NCBI RefSeq assembly: GCF_023078275.1
Contig: NC_062971.1
Location: 12,896,001 to 12,960,000 of the forward strand
Direction: 5' to 3'
Length of the DNA stretch: 64,000 nucleotides
Source of the DNA: Leguminivora glycinivorella
Taxonomy: Eukaryota > Arthropoda > Insecta > Lepidoptera > Tortricidae
How positions within the stretch are numbered: the first letter of the stretch is position 1; each line of letters begins with the position of its first letter. Shown piece after piece: positions 33,102-43,800 of the stretch. The translations under genes and the position numbers were made by a program. Below the pieces are notes generated by a model. The model searched no databases. It was not told where the DNA came from and was given only the letters and a program-made list of their open reading frames with translations.

Positions 33102-36100
33102 ATGTCTGTAGTGAAGAAAAAGAAGCATGTGTCTAAAAAGAACAAGAAAGCCTGGCGGAAGCACTGTGATATTACTGACGTCGAGGCCTTTCTGGAAGAC
33201 CAACGACTGGAGGAGCGATTAGGGTGAGGTTATGTTTACGTGTATACAGCATGGTGTTATAATAAATATTGCTAAATACTGCATTAGGATTCTATGATGA
33301 TACACAACGTAAGTTAAAATCGGAGAATTATGATTTATAAAGGGATTTTTACGAAGAGCTTTAGCGATCTTCAAAGAGCTGACTGATCTCTTAGTGAATC
33401 CCTTGACTACGATAATTCAAGTTTTTAGTTATTCTTTTGCTTTCCGTTTTATAAATGAACGGATGGGCATACTTTTCATGAAAATACCACAACTATATGA
33501 TAAAAAAATGTTAAATTGCCTCTCCAATTCAATCTTTGTTTAATAATATCCATATGGTCCATAGATTATAAATTATATAAATCCTAAAATTTGGTCAGGT
33601 TAAAAAGCTCCGCGCAGCGTTTTTGACGCATATACGAAAAATAAATTTAACTTTTACCTTTCAGTAAATTTGAAGCTAAGCCTGATGCAGAATTGTTTGT
33701 AGTGGACACCGCAGGTGATGAAGTAAAAGTAAAGGAAGAGAGACCCCTCACTGCTAAAGCTAAGAAAAGAGCTAAGCTTGCAGAGACTCCAAAGTGTTAT
33801 GAAGTCCTTTTACCCTCTTCAAAGGTATATGAAAAATGAATGCAATGCATTGAATACATGCACATAGCCCTTAACCTTAAAATAATTTCTTAGAAACAAA
33901 GTTATTCAGTTATCATCATTGTCACATATTGTTTGGACATAGTTACTCAATAACATTCCAATCTAACACTAAGTTCTCGCGCTTTGTACACATATTTTAA
34001 AGTCACAAACCGGTAGAATGTGATTAATTAAATATTATTATACCTTTTTTCTCCGATGTTTTGGCCAGATTGCACTGGCTGTGTTCGCGGTAGTCTTCTG
34101 TGAGGTATGAGGTAAAATAATATTAATTAGTCCCGTTTAACCTGTGTGTGGCTTTAAATATAACATTCCAATCTATTGTAACATTCCAATATTGTTTTGT
34201 ATATAAAGAATAAAATGTAATTACTGTGATTGAATATTGTGTAACTACAACCATTTAAGAACAAAATTTAACTAAATTAATACAAGTTTCTTAAATAATT
34301 TCCAGGTTCAAGATCCTAATGCAAAGCGCAACTATGTTAACCCAACAGGAACAAAACCTTCTGCTCTTAGCAAACTCAAAGAGAAACGGCGCATTGAGAA
34401 AGGGATTTATGAAAAGAAGGCAGAACTGGCAAAAAAGAATAGAAAAATGGCATTAAATCAAAAAGAAAACTGAAGAGAACTCGCCAAAACTTTGGTTTAG
34501 ATCTCTGGGGTCAGGACTGTAAGTACATTGAATATCGTTGATTATAATCTACTCAACCCTTGTGGAGCCCATTGATTACTTGCTTGATAATTAATTGGAG
34601 TTGAACATTATTATACACCGTGTTTCACTTAACAATAAAAACCTGAAAACAGTTTGTTCAGAATCGAGAGTAGAATCGATTGAGCTATATCTTGATGGGG
34701 GTAATATTTTTATTTAAATTAGTATTATTAATTATTTTTTACGTGCCCATTATATTGTACTCGTAATACAACATTGTGTATATCGCATTGCTAGAGGTTG
34801 TTTACCTTTTTCAGTATCTGGAGGTATTAATACTGGCTGGTTACTTGGACGATTATTTTTTCCGCTACTAGTTTGACGTTGTTTGTCAGTTTAATCTTAA
34901 TGTTTATCATAAGTCATAACAAATTGAACTCGTACCTAATTACAACCTTGTCATTTTGAATATTGAGTTTATTTGCTTACTGCGATTACCTGTCCAATTT
35001 GAAGTTTACTGTGACAAAGCTTTAAAGTGTTTTACAGTGACATCTTAGCTGTCTATTGGTAAACCTTATGTCGTTGCAGTAACGTACACAAATAAATAGT
35101 GTTATGGTTTATTATGGTAGTTAGCAATTATTTTATTGAGTGTAGAGCTAAAAGTCAAGTAGAGCTGTACAGAAAATTAAAAATTCAATTAAAAAAAAAG
35201 TAACAATCAGATTAAAAGATGAATACTCTAGATGAATTTAACAAAATAAAAATCAGTTGGGGTGTCTGAGGTTTTGAGTGATACCGGAAACACCGTGTAT
35301 TATTTAGAATGCAAAATAGTACCCTAATAAGTCAGGGATACACTAGGCCAGCCATACTCAAAGTGTGCTCCATGGATCCGCAGGGCACGGGCTCCGCAAA
35401 GCCTCTGTGGGGGCTCCGTGTGAATTTGGTTACCTGATATGCAACTTCAACTCTCTTCCATATGACTGATAAAACCAAATATTCACCAAGTGTTAAAAAA
35501 TAAAAAAAAACAGTTTCATGTTATACACTCACATTAGTATCTATTGATTAGATTTTACTATTATGATTACTGAAAAGATTGTAATATTTTTTTTGTTTAA
35601 TTTGAGGGTTCCGTCAGATAAGTTTGCTTTCTAAAAGGGTTCCATTGGAAAATAAGTTTGAGAACAACTGCCACTAGGCGATAAACAACCTATATCACAA
35701 GTTGCAAGGAAAGTAAAATTTAATGCATGTTTAAAAAATTATACCTAATTAACATACAGCCTTAGTTGCCAAGATATTTGAAATTGCACATTATAGATTC
35801 TAGGTACCAAATTCTAACTACAAATAACTTATTCTGACTACTCGAAAAAGTATTTGATTAATTTGCCAACCTTGCCTGCAAATGCTCTATGGAGTGTGAT
35901 GTATGCTAATAAGTTGTCTCCAGATATCACAGCAATACATATATGTCTGTATGATTTGTCTCATCAAAGAATCATTCAAAATTCCTTGCTTTGAATAATA
36001 TCGTAATACCCAATTTCCATCAATGTTAATTTTAATTTTTTATTTATTTGATTGATTGATTATTTGGTATTCTAACTCTGTTTTACAGTACCAGAAGCTA

Positions 36101-39100
36101 AGGGTATTCCATCCACTTTGGTAGATGACTTTGTGTCAACGGAGGCACAGCTTCACAATGTACTGCCTGACCGCAGGCTGCGACCTAAGCCTCCTCTGGC
36201 TAAAACTCTTGTCACCAGGAAAGCAGTTGAGCTGCCTCATCCTGGAGTCAGTTATAATCCTTCATTCAAGGTATATTTCAATTCAGATAGTTGTAACTTT
36301 GTAGACTTAGCAACATATTATAAAATCTATTATTATTAAGAAACTAAATGTAGAGGTAATATACAGAGAGAAACTGAATATAAGGTGGGCCATTTTAAAC
36401 CAAATAAGTCACTTCTATTTCAACCCGAATTGGTTGGCAAACTGATTTTGCCAGGCATCAGTCAGAGATCCTTTATCTGTACTAAGTTTCAATTTGACTT
36501 CAATCTATAGTGACAAGATGTGCAAGAAAACATTTTTCTTCATTGTTTGAAGACAATGTGCACAACTCTCTTTCCTCAATATGACAAATGAAAGTGACGG
36601 AGGAACAAATAGAAATGTTTTGTTCAAGTGTACCTACATCTCCAGTTGATTTACCAAACTTATGTGAAGTTGAATCATAACAGTAGTCGCTATGATAGTA
36701 TATTAACATTTCAGGAGCACCAAGAGTTGCTGCAGCAGGTGGTGCAGCATGAAGAGAAGATCATCAAGCGCGGGGAGCACCTGAAACGTGTTACCACTGG
36801 CATGTTCAGCAAGGTCACCGTGCAGGAGAAGGAGGTATACTTCTTGACCCATTAATAATTTATTGTGTTTTAATTTTCCAATTAAAAAAAAAACTTTCAT
36901 TTGGCTTGACCCATTAATTTATGATTTAAAATGATATACCTAGGCACACTGCGACATTTGGTCCACATTCATAGGCACAACACACAAATGGAAGGTGTTA
37001 AGAGCCTTTCCGCTTTTATAAGGTGTATGTCCTAGTGAGACTATTAATGATTAATTTCTTCCAGAACCAATGGCGTGAAGACATGAACCTCAACGAGAAG
37101 CCCCACGATCCCGCCGACAACAGCGGCTCCGACTCCGAGTACCGCGCCGTCAACCCGCCCGTGCAGAACAAGAAGAAAGACCACAAGGCCAGGAGGAAAC
37201 AGAAGGAAAGACTGCTCGAGAAAGAGCGGCTTAAGAGGGAGAAGGTTGATAAGAAGAAAATCACCGATCTTTACAAGTGAGTATAGTAAAGTCATTTAAT
37301 GCATCAATACGGAGCAGAACAAGAGGATAACCACAAGGCCAGGAGGAAACAGAAGGAGCGTCTGCTCGAGAAAAAGCGGCTTAAGAGGGAGAAGATCGAT
37401 AAGAAGAAGATCACCGATCTTTACAAGTGAGTATAGTAAAGTCATTTAATGCATCAATACGGAGCAGAACAAGAGGATAACCACAAGGCCAGGAGGAAAC
37501 AGAAGGAGCGTCTGCTCGAGAAAAAGCGGCTTAAGAGGGAGAAGATCGATAAGAAGAAGATCACCGATCTTTACAAGTGAGTATAGTAAAGTCATTTAAT
37601 GCATCAATACGGAGCAGAACAAGAGGATAACCACAAGGCCAGGAGGAAACAGAAGGAGCGTCTGCTCGAGAAAAAGCGGCTTAAGAGGGAGAAGATCGAT
37701 AAGAAGAAGATCACCGATCTTTACAAGTGAGTATAGTGAAGTCATTTAATGCATCAATACGGAGCAGAACAAGAAAAAGACCACAAGGCCAGGAGGAAAC
37801 AAAAGGAACGACTGCTCGAGAAAGAGCGGCTTAAGGAGGAGAAGATCGATAAGAAGAAGATCACTGATCTTTACAAGTGAGTATAGTGAAGTAATTTAGT
37901 TCATTAATCCATATTAATGAACCAGAACAAGAAAAAAGACCACAAGGCCAAGAGGAAACAGAAGGGGCGGCTCAAGAGGGAGAAGCTCATTAAGAAGAAT
38001 AATACTGATATTTACAAGTGAGTATATATGTATATAGTCGAATAGAAATAATTATAGTATCATTAACCTACACTGCTGGCTTGTACCAGTGTACAGGTCG
38101 ATTCACGAAAGCTCGCACGAATGAAATGAACGAAACTTTGATTGTGTGAGTGACACCTGTATTGGTATACAGTCGTAACTGTCAAGAGCCACCATTTTAT
38201 TGGTTAATCTGTCACACACATGCATATTTTCATTCAAACATTCGTTCCATTCGTGCCAGCTCTTGTGAATTGACCTGTACCTACTGTCTTCTGACCTCGC
38301 GTTTCGAATTACACGCTATACGCTTTGAACGCCTAACAGGCAAATTACAGTGATGCTACTAAAATATCTCCTGTTATGTAACTTTTCTGCACACCTATTT
38401 ACAATTATGCAATAAATTATAACTCATGTCTTGTCAAATAAATAAATCGACGCATGTAAAAGTGAAAAAAGCTAAACTACAGCAAGTAACTACCGAATAA
38501 CGACCTGCTCTACGATTACACTTGATATTGCCGTACATAATATGTATTTTAAAAAGAAAAGAGAAAAGCAATTCTGAGACTTAGGACCAACACAATCACA
38601 TTAGACAGACACATCATCGTCACGCAGCAGACGTCTATGGAACTTCCCATACAATAAAATTTAACGAACGCTTTCACGGTGACAGACGGTTTGATGCAAC
38701 CGGCCCTTAAACATTTTTTTTTACAGACTACGCAAACTCCAGTCTTCCATAACCACAAAGGAGCAGAAACAAGAGAATGTTCGAGAGCTGCGCTCGGCCA
38801 AACGCGCCGAGAAAGCCGAGACAGCCCTACCGGCACTGAACAAGAACAAGCCACCGCCGAAGGAGCCTGACTTCGTCGACCCGGCTGATCTCACCGGGAA
38901 CCTCATAAGATTGGCTCCTAGCAGTAAGTACCAAGACTTTATAGACAAATGTGGTGCTAGGAAACTCTTGCTTACGTATTATGAACACTGAGTCTCAACA
39001 AAAATAAATTAATAGTTACTTGACTTTATTGATCCCTATCAATAAGTGCTTACAAAACCATATGGCGGGCTTGAAATATAGATACATCTAGATTATTACT

Positions 39101-40070
39101 CACTTAGGTGAGTAATTAACCCTTTCAACGCTATGTTTATGACCTAAGATTCCTTAGAGCATGAACGATGCGCGTCGTGTCATTCTGATCCTTGATGATG
39201 TGAGCTGCAAGGGAAGTGCATGAAGCGTGATAACTGTATCAGCGTTCTATAGGAGTAAGCCACCTTAGCCACCACAAGAGTTACCTAAATAGCTTGGGGC
39301 AAATGTAGTTGGTCCGAAACATTTACGACATTGGCCACTAGCTATTTAGGTTATTATTAATATTCACCATGGATAGCCTAGCGGTAAGTACGTGCGACTT
39401 TCGTTCCGGAGGTCGCGGGTTCGAACCCCGGCTCGCAATGAGTTTTTCGGAATTTATGTGCGAAAATGTCATTTGATATTTTGTCAGTCGCTTTTCGGTG
39501 AAGGAAAACATCGTGAGGAAATCGGACTAATTCCAATAAGGTCTAGTTTACCCTTCGGGTTGGAAGGTCAGATGGCAGTCGCTTTCGTAAAAACTAGTGC
39601 CTACGCCAAATCTTAGGATTAGTTGTCAAAGCGGACCCCAGACTCCCATGAGCCGTGGCAAATGCCGGGATAACGCAAGGAGGATGATGATATTGATGAT
39701 TAATTCACCATGGAACTAGAAGTTCACTGGGAAACCGGTAGAATTTACCAACGGAAGCACATAATTTTCTTAGAAAAGTGTAGTTTATTTTGTTCTTATT
39801 TTCGTTTCCACTTTCCGTGATAATCGCACGTATTACATTTATGCTATATGTTTTATTATCCCATTTCATACCATACCTAATTAATTGTGTGTTTTTTTTT
39901 CAGCGAATCTTCTCCGCGATCGCTTTGAATCCCTACAGCACCGCGGCGCGCTGGCCGCCACCAAGGTTATGATGAAGAAGAAACGCAAGGTCAAGAGCTA
40001 CTTCAAGGCGGGACACAAGGTCACCGACCAGGAGATCGAGAGGTATATTAATAATAAAAATGTTAAGTAG
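33102..40070 (+). CDS. Nop53: Ribosome biogenesis protein NOP53 (GLTSCR2 homologue), apparent frameshift in exon 3
   Basis: Exons: 33102-33223, 33665-33824, 34306-34518, 36089-36270, 36715-36834, 37065-37276, 38727-38923, 39904-40070. They total 1373 nt, one short of a multiple of three (about 457 aa once the slip is allowed for). NOP53 is a nucleolar factor needed for 60S subunit maturation; it binds rRNA and helps recruit the exosome helicase. Family hallmarks: KKNKKAWRKHCDITDVEAFL at the N-terminus, RRIEKGIYEKK, KRTRQNFGLDLW, EHQELLQQVVQHEEK, and a basic C-terminus (MMKKKRKVKSYFKAGHK). The frame slips by one base between 34453 and 34458 in an A-rich run: upstream it would end at TGA 34471-34473, while the conserved sequence continues in another frame. 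Whether the allele or the assembly is at fault is open. Intron 6 carries an exon-6 tandem array. Confidence 0.93.
34614..35299 (+). mobile_element. Dispersed repeat family D, full copy
   Basis: Ends ACACCGTGTTTC and GAAACACCGTGT are inverted with one mismatch. The first 370 bp match 13913-14283. About 686 bp, non-coding, in intron 3 of NOP53. Confidence 0.65.
35349..35671. mobile_element. hAT-type MITE with an 8-bp target duplication
   Basis: The left end CAGCCATACTCAAAGTGTG and the right end AAGTTTGAGAACAACTG are imperfect hAT-like TIRs (CAG...CTG). CACTAGGC stands at both flanks (35341-35348 and 35672-35679), an 8-bp duplication as hAT transposases make. About 320 bp, non-coding, in intron 3 of NOP53. 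Confidence 0.8.
37277..38030 (+). repeat. 150-bp tandem array copied from NOP53 exon 6 and its donor
   Basis: GCATCAATACGGAGCAGAAC recurs at 37301, 37451, 37601 and 37751: an exact 150-bp period. Each unit holds the exon 6 3' half (KARRKQKERLLEK ... KKITDLYK), the GTGAGT donor and about 40 bp of intron. A fifth, degraded unit reaches about 38025. A one-base deletion in the units (GAGGATAACCAC against GAAGAAAGACCAC) shifts the frame, and readthrough of the true donor meets TGA. Confidence 0.9.
38091..38280. mobile_element. 190-bp MITE in NOP53 intron 6
   Basis: GTACAGGTCGATTCACGAAA (and on to GCACGAATGAAATGAACGAA) is mirrored at the right end (TTCGTTCCATTCGTGCC ... TGACCTGTAC). TIRs of about 45 bp with a few mismatches; non-coding. 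Confidence 0.8.
39366..39690 (+). mobile_element. tRNA-derived SINE in NOP53 intron 7
   Basis: tRNA-like head: GGATAGCCTAGCGGTAAGTA (A box) and CGCGGGTTCGAACCCCGG (B box). The body runs through CCTTCGGGTTGGAAGGTC and TGCCGGGATAACGCAAGGAG, ending in a (GATGAT)n tail. The 3' part recurs at 53965-54125. Confidence 0.8.
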
Positions 40071-40089
40071 GCGTTCGTTAAGGAGAGTG

Positions 40090-40095
40090 AATAAA
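40090..40095 (+). terminator. Polyadenylation signal of NOP53
   Basis: AATAAA, 20 bp after the TAG stop at 40068-40070, indicating a very short 3'UTR. Confidence 0.6.
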
Positions 40096-40246
40096 TGATA
40101 AAATATTAAAACAGTTTTCATTATATCTCTCCTAGTCTACCATTTTTTGTGGCCATGTTGATAAGACGAATGTAATGAAGCATGACGTATCCATTGAAAA
40201 AAGAATAGTCTCAATTTTAATTTAATTACGGTAATATTTAATCTAA

Positions 40247-40252
40247 TTTATT
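40247..40252 (-). terminator. Possible polyadenylation signal of the CBM14 gene
   Basis: TTTATT on the + strand (AATAAA on the minus strand), about 560 bp beyond the stop of the convergent gene. This would keep the two 3'UTRs from overlapping. Confidence 0.4.
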
Positions 40253-40809
40253 GGAAGCATTTAGATACACAATGGTGGTTGTCAAAATGAAAAATAGAAT
40301 AAGTTTTTATATCAAATTTACTATAAAAATCCTTAACACATTTTACAACTAAAAATAATCTACTTAAGAGTATTTTACAGTAAATAAAGTTGGCAGTGTA
40401 ACAATAGTTTAATTAGGCTAAAATAGGTAACTCAGTAGGTTGTCAGGTTGTTCTCCCAAATATGGGGAAAACCCACGTATATCTGAATAAAATAAAGTCT
40501 ATTAATCATTGTTTAGTAACACAACGTAATAAGTTAACTAGTTATATGCTAAGGCAACGTACCAATCACCATTTTCAATAATAATTTCAGTATCAGACAA
40601 TTATCATTGAAATAGATGATTTAACAAAATTTGAGCCTGAACCCTCTATCTACAAAATCACAATATTTTACAACTATATTTAGGGATGATAACTGATAAC
40701 ATAGATAATATACAAATTTCAGACTATACACCAATTGTTTTGTAAAGAAAACTCATACCCATCCCTAAATATTTGAAGTCATTCATTAACTTAAAAATAT
40801 AAGGTTGAA

Positions 40810-43800
40810 TCAACCCCATCTAGCGGCGATCGTGTAAAGCGATCGTAATAGTTCCAGCGCTCTTGTGTCAGCGGGCGTTTTGGATTCATCATTGGGAGGA
40901 GCAACCCTAGCCTCCGCAATGGGGTTGTCAACTACTGGAGACTTCGTGGTCTTTTGTTCTATAGGGGTTGTTCTTACTAAGAACTTTTTGACACCTCTCC
41001 GACTAGTTGTAGTCGTTCTAGGAGCTTGCGTGGTTTCTGTATAAAACTCAGTCGTTGTCTTTATATTCTCTGTAGTCGTTGTAGATGGGCTTGATAACGA
41101 GTTAATAGCGGAAGGATCGAAATTAATGCTTTTTCCTCTCCTTTCGAATTGTTTGGGCCTTATTTCTTCTAGAGCGGCAACTTTATCGCTCCTCTTATAA
41201 TTTTTGACTTCGATATCAGTGGCTGTCGTAGGAAGGTCTTCCGAGCTTTCTTCTTTCGTGATTTCGTCCATGTCTTTCTGTGAAACTGCCATTAGAGCTT
41301 CGAGTAGCGCTTTCTTTGAAGCTTCCGCCGTTGTGTTATGGTCATCATCACAAGTTTGCACCAATAAAAGAATTAATCTCCTCACTGTTTTTGACTTTGT
41401 CTTTTTCATAACGTTCATGAGTTTCTCGGTTGTTGTTGCGTTCATTCCACCCATGATTTCTTTAGCTTTCTCTACCACAGTATCAGCAATAGTGGTTATA
41501 TCTTGTGCGGCCTCAGTAGAAGTAGGGTCTTTAATCAATTTTCCTGCTCTTTCTCCCTTAATATTTCTTGGAGTTGTAGATTCGTAAAATACTGACGAAG
41601 ACGCCGTTTGTTCGCTTGATTTCGTTTCAGTTGCTTCCGTTGTTAGAGTATTTTGAGACCAAGCGTTTGTTTGTCTTGCCAGCTGTGATACTCCTTGCTC
41701 TTGCGCCGACGGACTTAGACCATCATTCAATGTTATCGGGTCTATAACAGTGCTATGCCAATACTCGAAAGTAGTAGGCCAGTTGAAATCAGATGTTTTG
41801 TCGCCCTCTGGGGAAGTAAATATGTCAGAAGTTGGAGTGACTGTATAGACTTCTTCTTTTATCGTGGTACTGGGTTGAGACGTAGTTTGTACTGTTGTCG
41901 TCGATATGTCTGACACTGTAGGTGCTTCTAATTCTTCGGAAGGTTTCTTAACAGTTGTTTTAGTTTCCTCTAAGTTGATTTGTTTACCTTGACGCAAGTT
42001 ATTTTGTGGTGTTACAAATGACTGGCTGTGAGCTCTTTGTAATTCTTCTTCGTTTTCTAATTCAATGCTACTATCGGCTTCAGTGAAGTACACCGGTGTA
42101 GTTTCAGGAGTGCCTGTCGTTGCTCTTATCTTTTTGCTTTCAAAAATATTGTCTGAATCGGTGATCGGTGCTATAGTTGCATCGGAAGCGTCGACACCCC
42201 AAGCAGAAGGCAGATTTGTTACTTCAACGTATTCAGTCAAAGGCTTGACATTATTTTGTAAGACCTCTTTACCATAAGGAGAGTTGTTAGAGTTGTTTTG
42301 GAATCCACCATATCTTTGTCCCAAGTAGTTATCTTCTGTTGTGGTAACTGTATAATCAGTACTGTTGTTTGCTAATGTGTTTACATTAGCCGCAACTGTA
42401 TTGGTAAACGAGAAGGGAGTGGTGCTACGAGCAATCGGAGTAGAGGCAGTAGTGTAAGACGCTGATATTCTTCCGCAACATCTGAAGGGACTTCTAGGCG
42501 TTGCTGGTTGCACGGTCGTCGATATAAATTCAGTATTAATGGTGATGGGCGTGGTCACTGCATCGTCAGATACTGTTGGATAATCCGTGGCAATATTCAG
42601 AGCTTTGCCATCCCGCAGTGAAACAAATGGTGGTCTAACTTTATTGTCGTCGGAAAATCCCAATATCTCATCATCTTCTTCGTTGACTGTTGTGGTCGGC
42701 TCAGTGTTGTAAGATTCTTCAGTTGTTGAGAGCATGTCACCGAAAGATGGGTGGGTTGGACGAATATCCGAGAGAACTTTTCTAAATTGAACGGGGTCTT
42801 GCAGGTAAGCTGATAATGCGTGCGTGAATACTTGAGCTAATTCTCGGATTTGAGGCGAAGTCGCTAGAGGATTTTGACTTTGCTGCACAGCCAGGTCGTC
42901 GGCCAATTCATTGTACGTACCATTGGGGTCTAGTTTAATTTCTTCCAATAGTTCAGATGTCTCGGTACCGTGGCCAAATAGTTTACTGTATTTATTAATA
43001 GTGTGCTGACTAAATAGTGCTGGTAATGCGTCCTCCATGGCACCATAGTCTTCATATGTCGGTGTGCTGGCTTCGCTAGCCTCTTCAGGTGATGCAGTCG
43101 TAGACAGGTTATCTAAAGCCGTTGCGTAATAGATAGCCAGAGTGTGTAAAGTTTTTGGAGTTAGAGACGGCGGGACAAGGAGACCTGGTCTATTAGGAAG
43201 GTCGCCGTAATATTTTTCAGTGAGCGTTGTCGGAACGGTAGGTTCAGTTGGCTGGAATGTTTCTAAATTCAGTTTCTTCAATAACCTTTCCCTTCGCTCT
43301 TGGTATGACGGTTCCGTAGTTATCTGGTTGAAATTAACAGTTGATATCCTGTCACTGGCGGTTTCTCCATAGTACTGATTTCTTGTAGTTTGTGGAATTT
43401 TGGTTACGGATTCAAAATTGTTTTTGTTTTGTATGGATACTGTATTTTCTACATTCGGGGTAAACTGATCACTTCTATCTGTAACTTGAGCAACCTTTTC
43501 CGTAGTACTGGCGACCAAAGTCTTATTTCTTTCCTTTTCAAGAAATTCCTTCAGAGATGATATACCAGGTCTGGTGTAAGGTTCGCGTCTATCATTGAAA
43601 GTAGTAGAATAACTCTTCGTGTAGGGTAGGAGAGTTGGTCGTTTTGTGGTAATAGTCACTACTTTTGCGGCCTGATTGTTCAAAGTTTTGTCTCTGAAAT
43701 CGTACAACGTAGTCAAAGTAGGATTGCTTTTGGGCTTGCTAAGTTTGAGTGGTTGGTGGTTGGGCAGATTGGGCGTGTAAACCGGATAAGGGCGATAGTT

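Noticed and set aside
36118..36339. Independent short ORF starting at 36118
   Set aside because: It is exon 4 of NOP53 read through its donor into the intron.
37301..37876. NOP53 array units as mutually exclusive or cassette exons
   Set aside because: A cassette must start with one base to complete the phase-2 codon. Every AG in the unit leader leaves 0 or 2 bases, there is no polypyrimidine tract, and readthrough meets TGA.
39366..39440. Functional tRNA gene
   Set aside because: It has A and B boxes but continues into a SINE body that recurs at 53965-54128.
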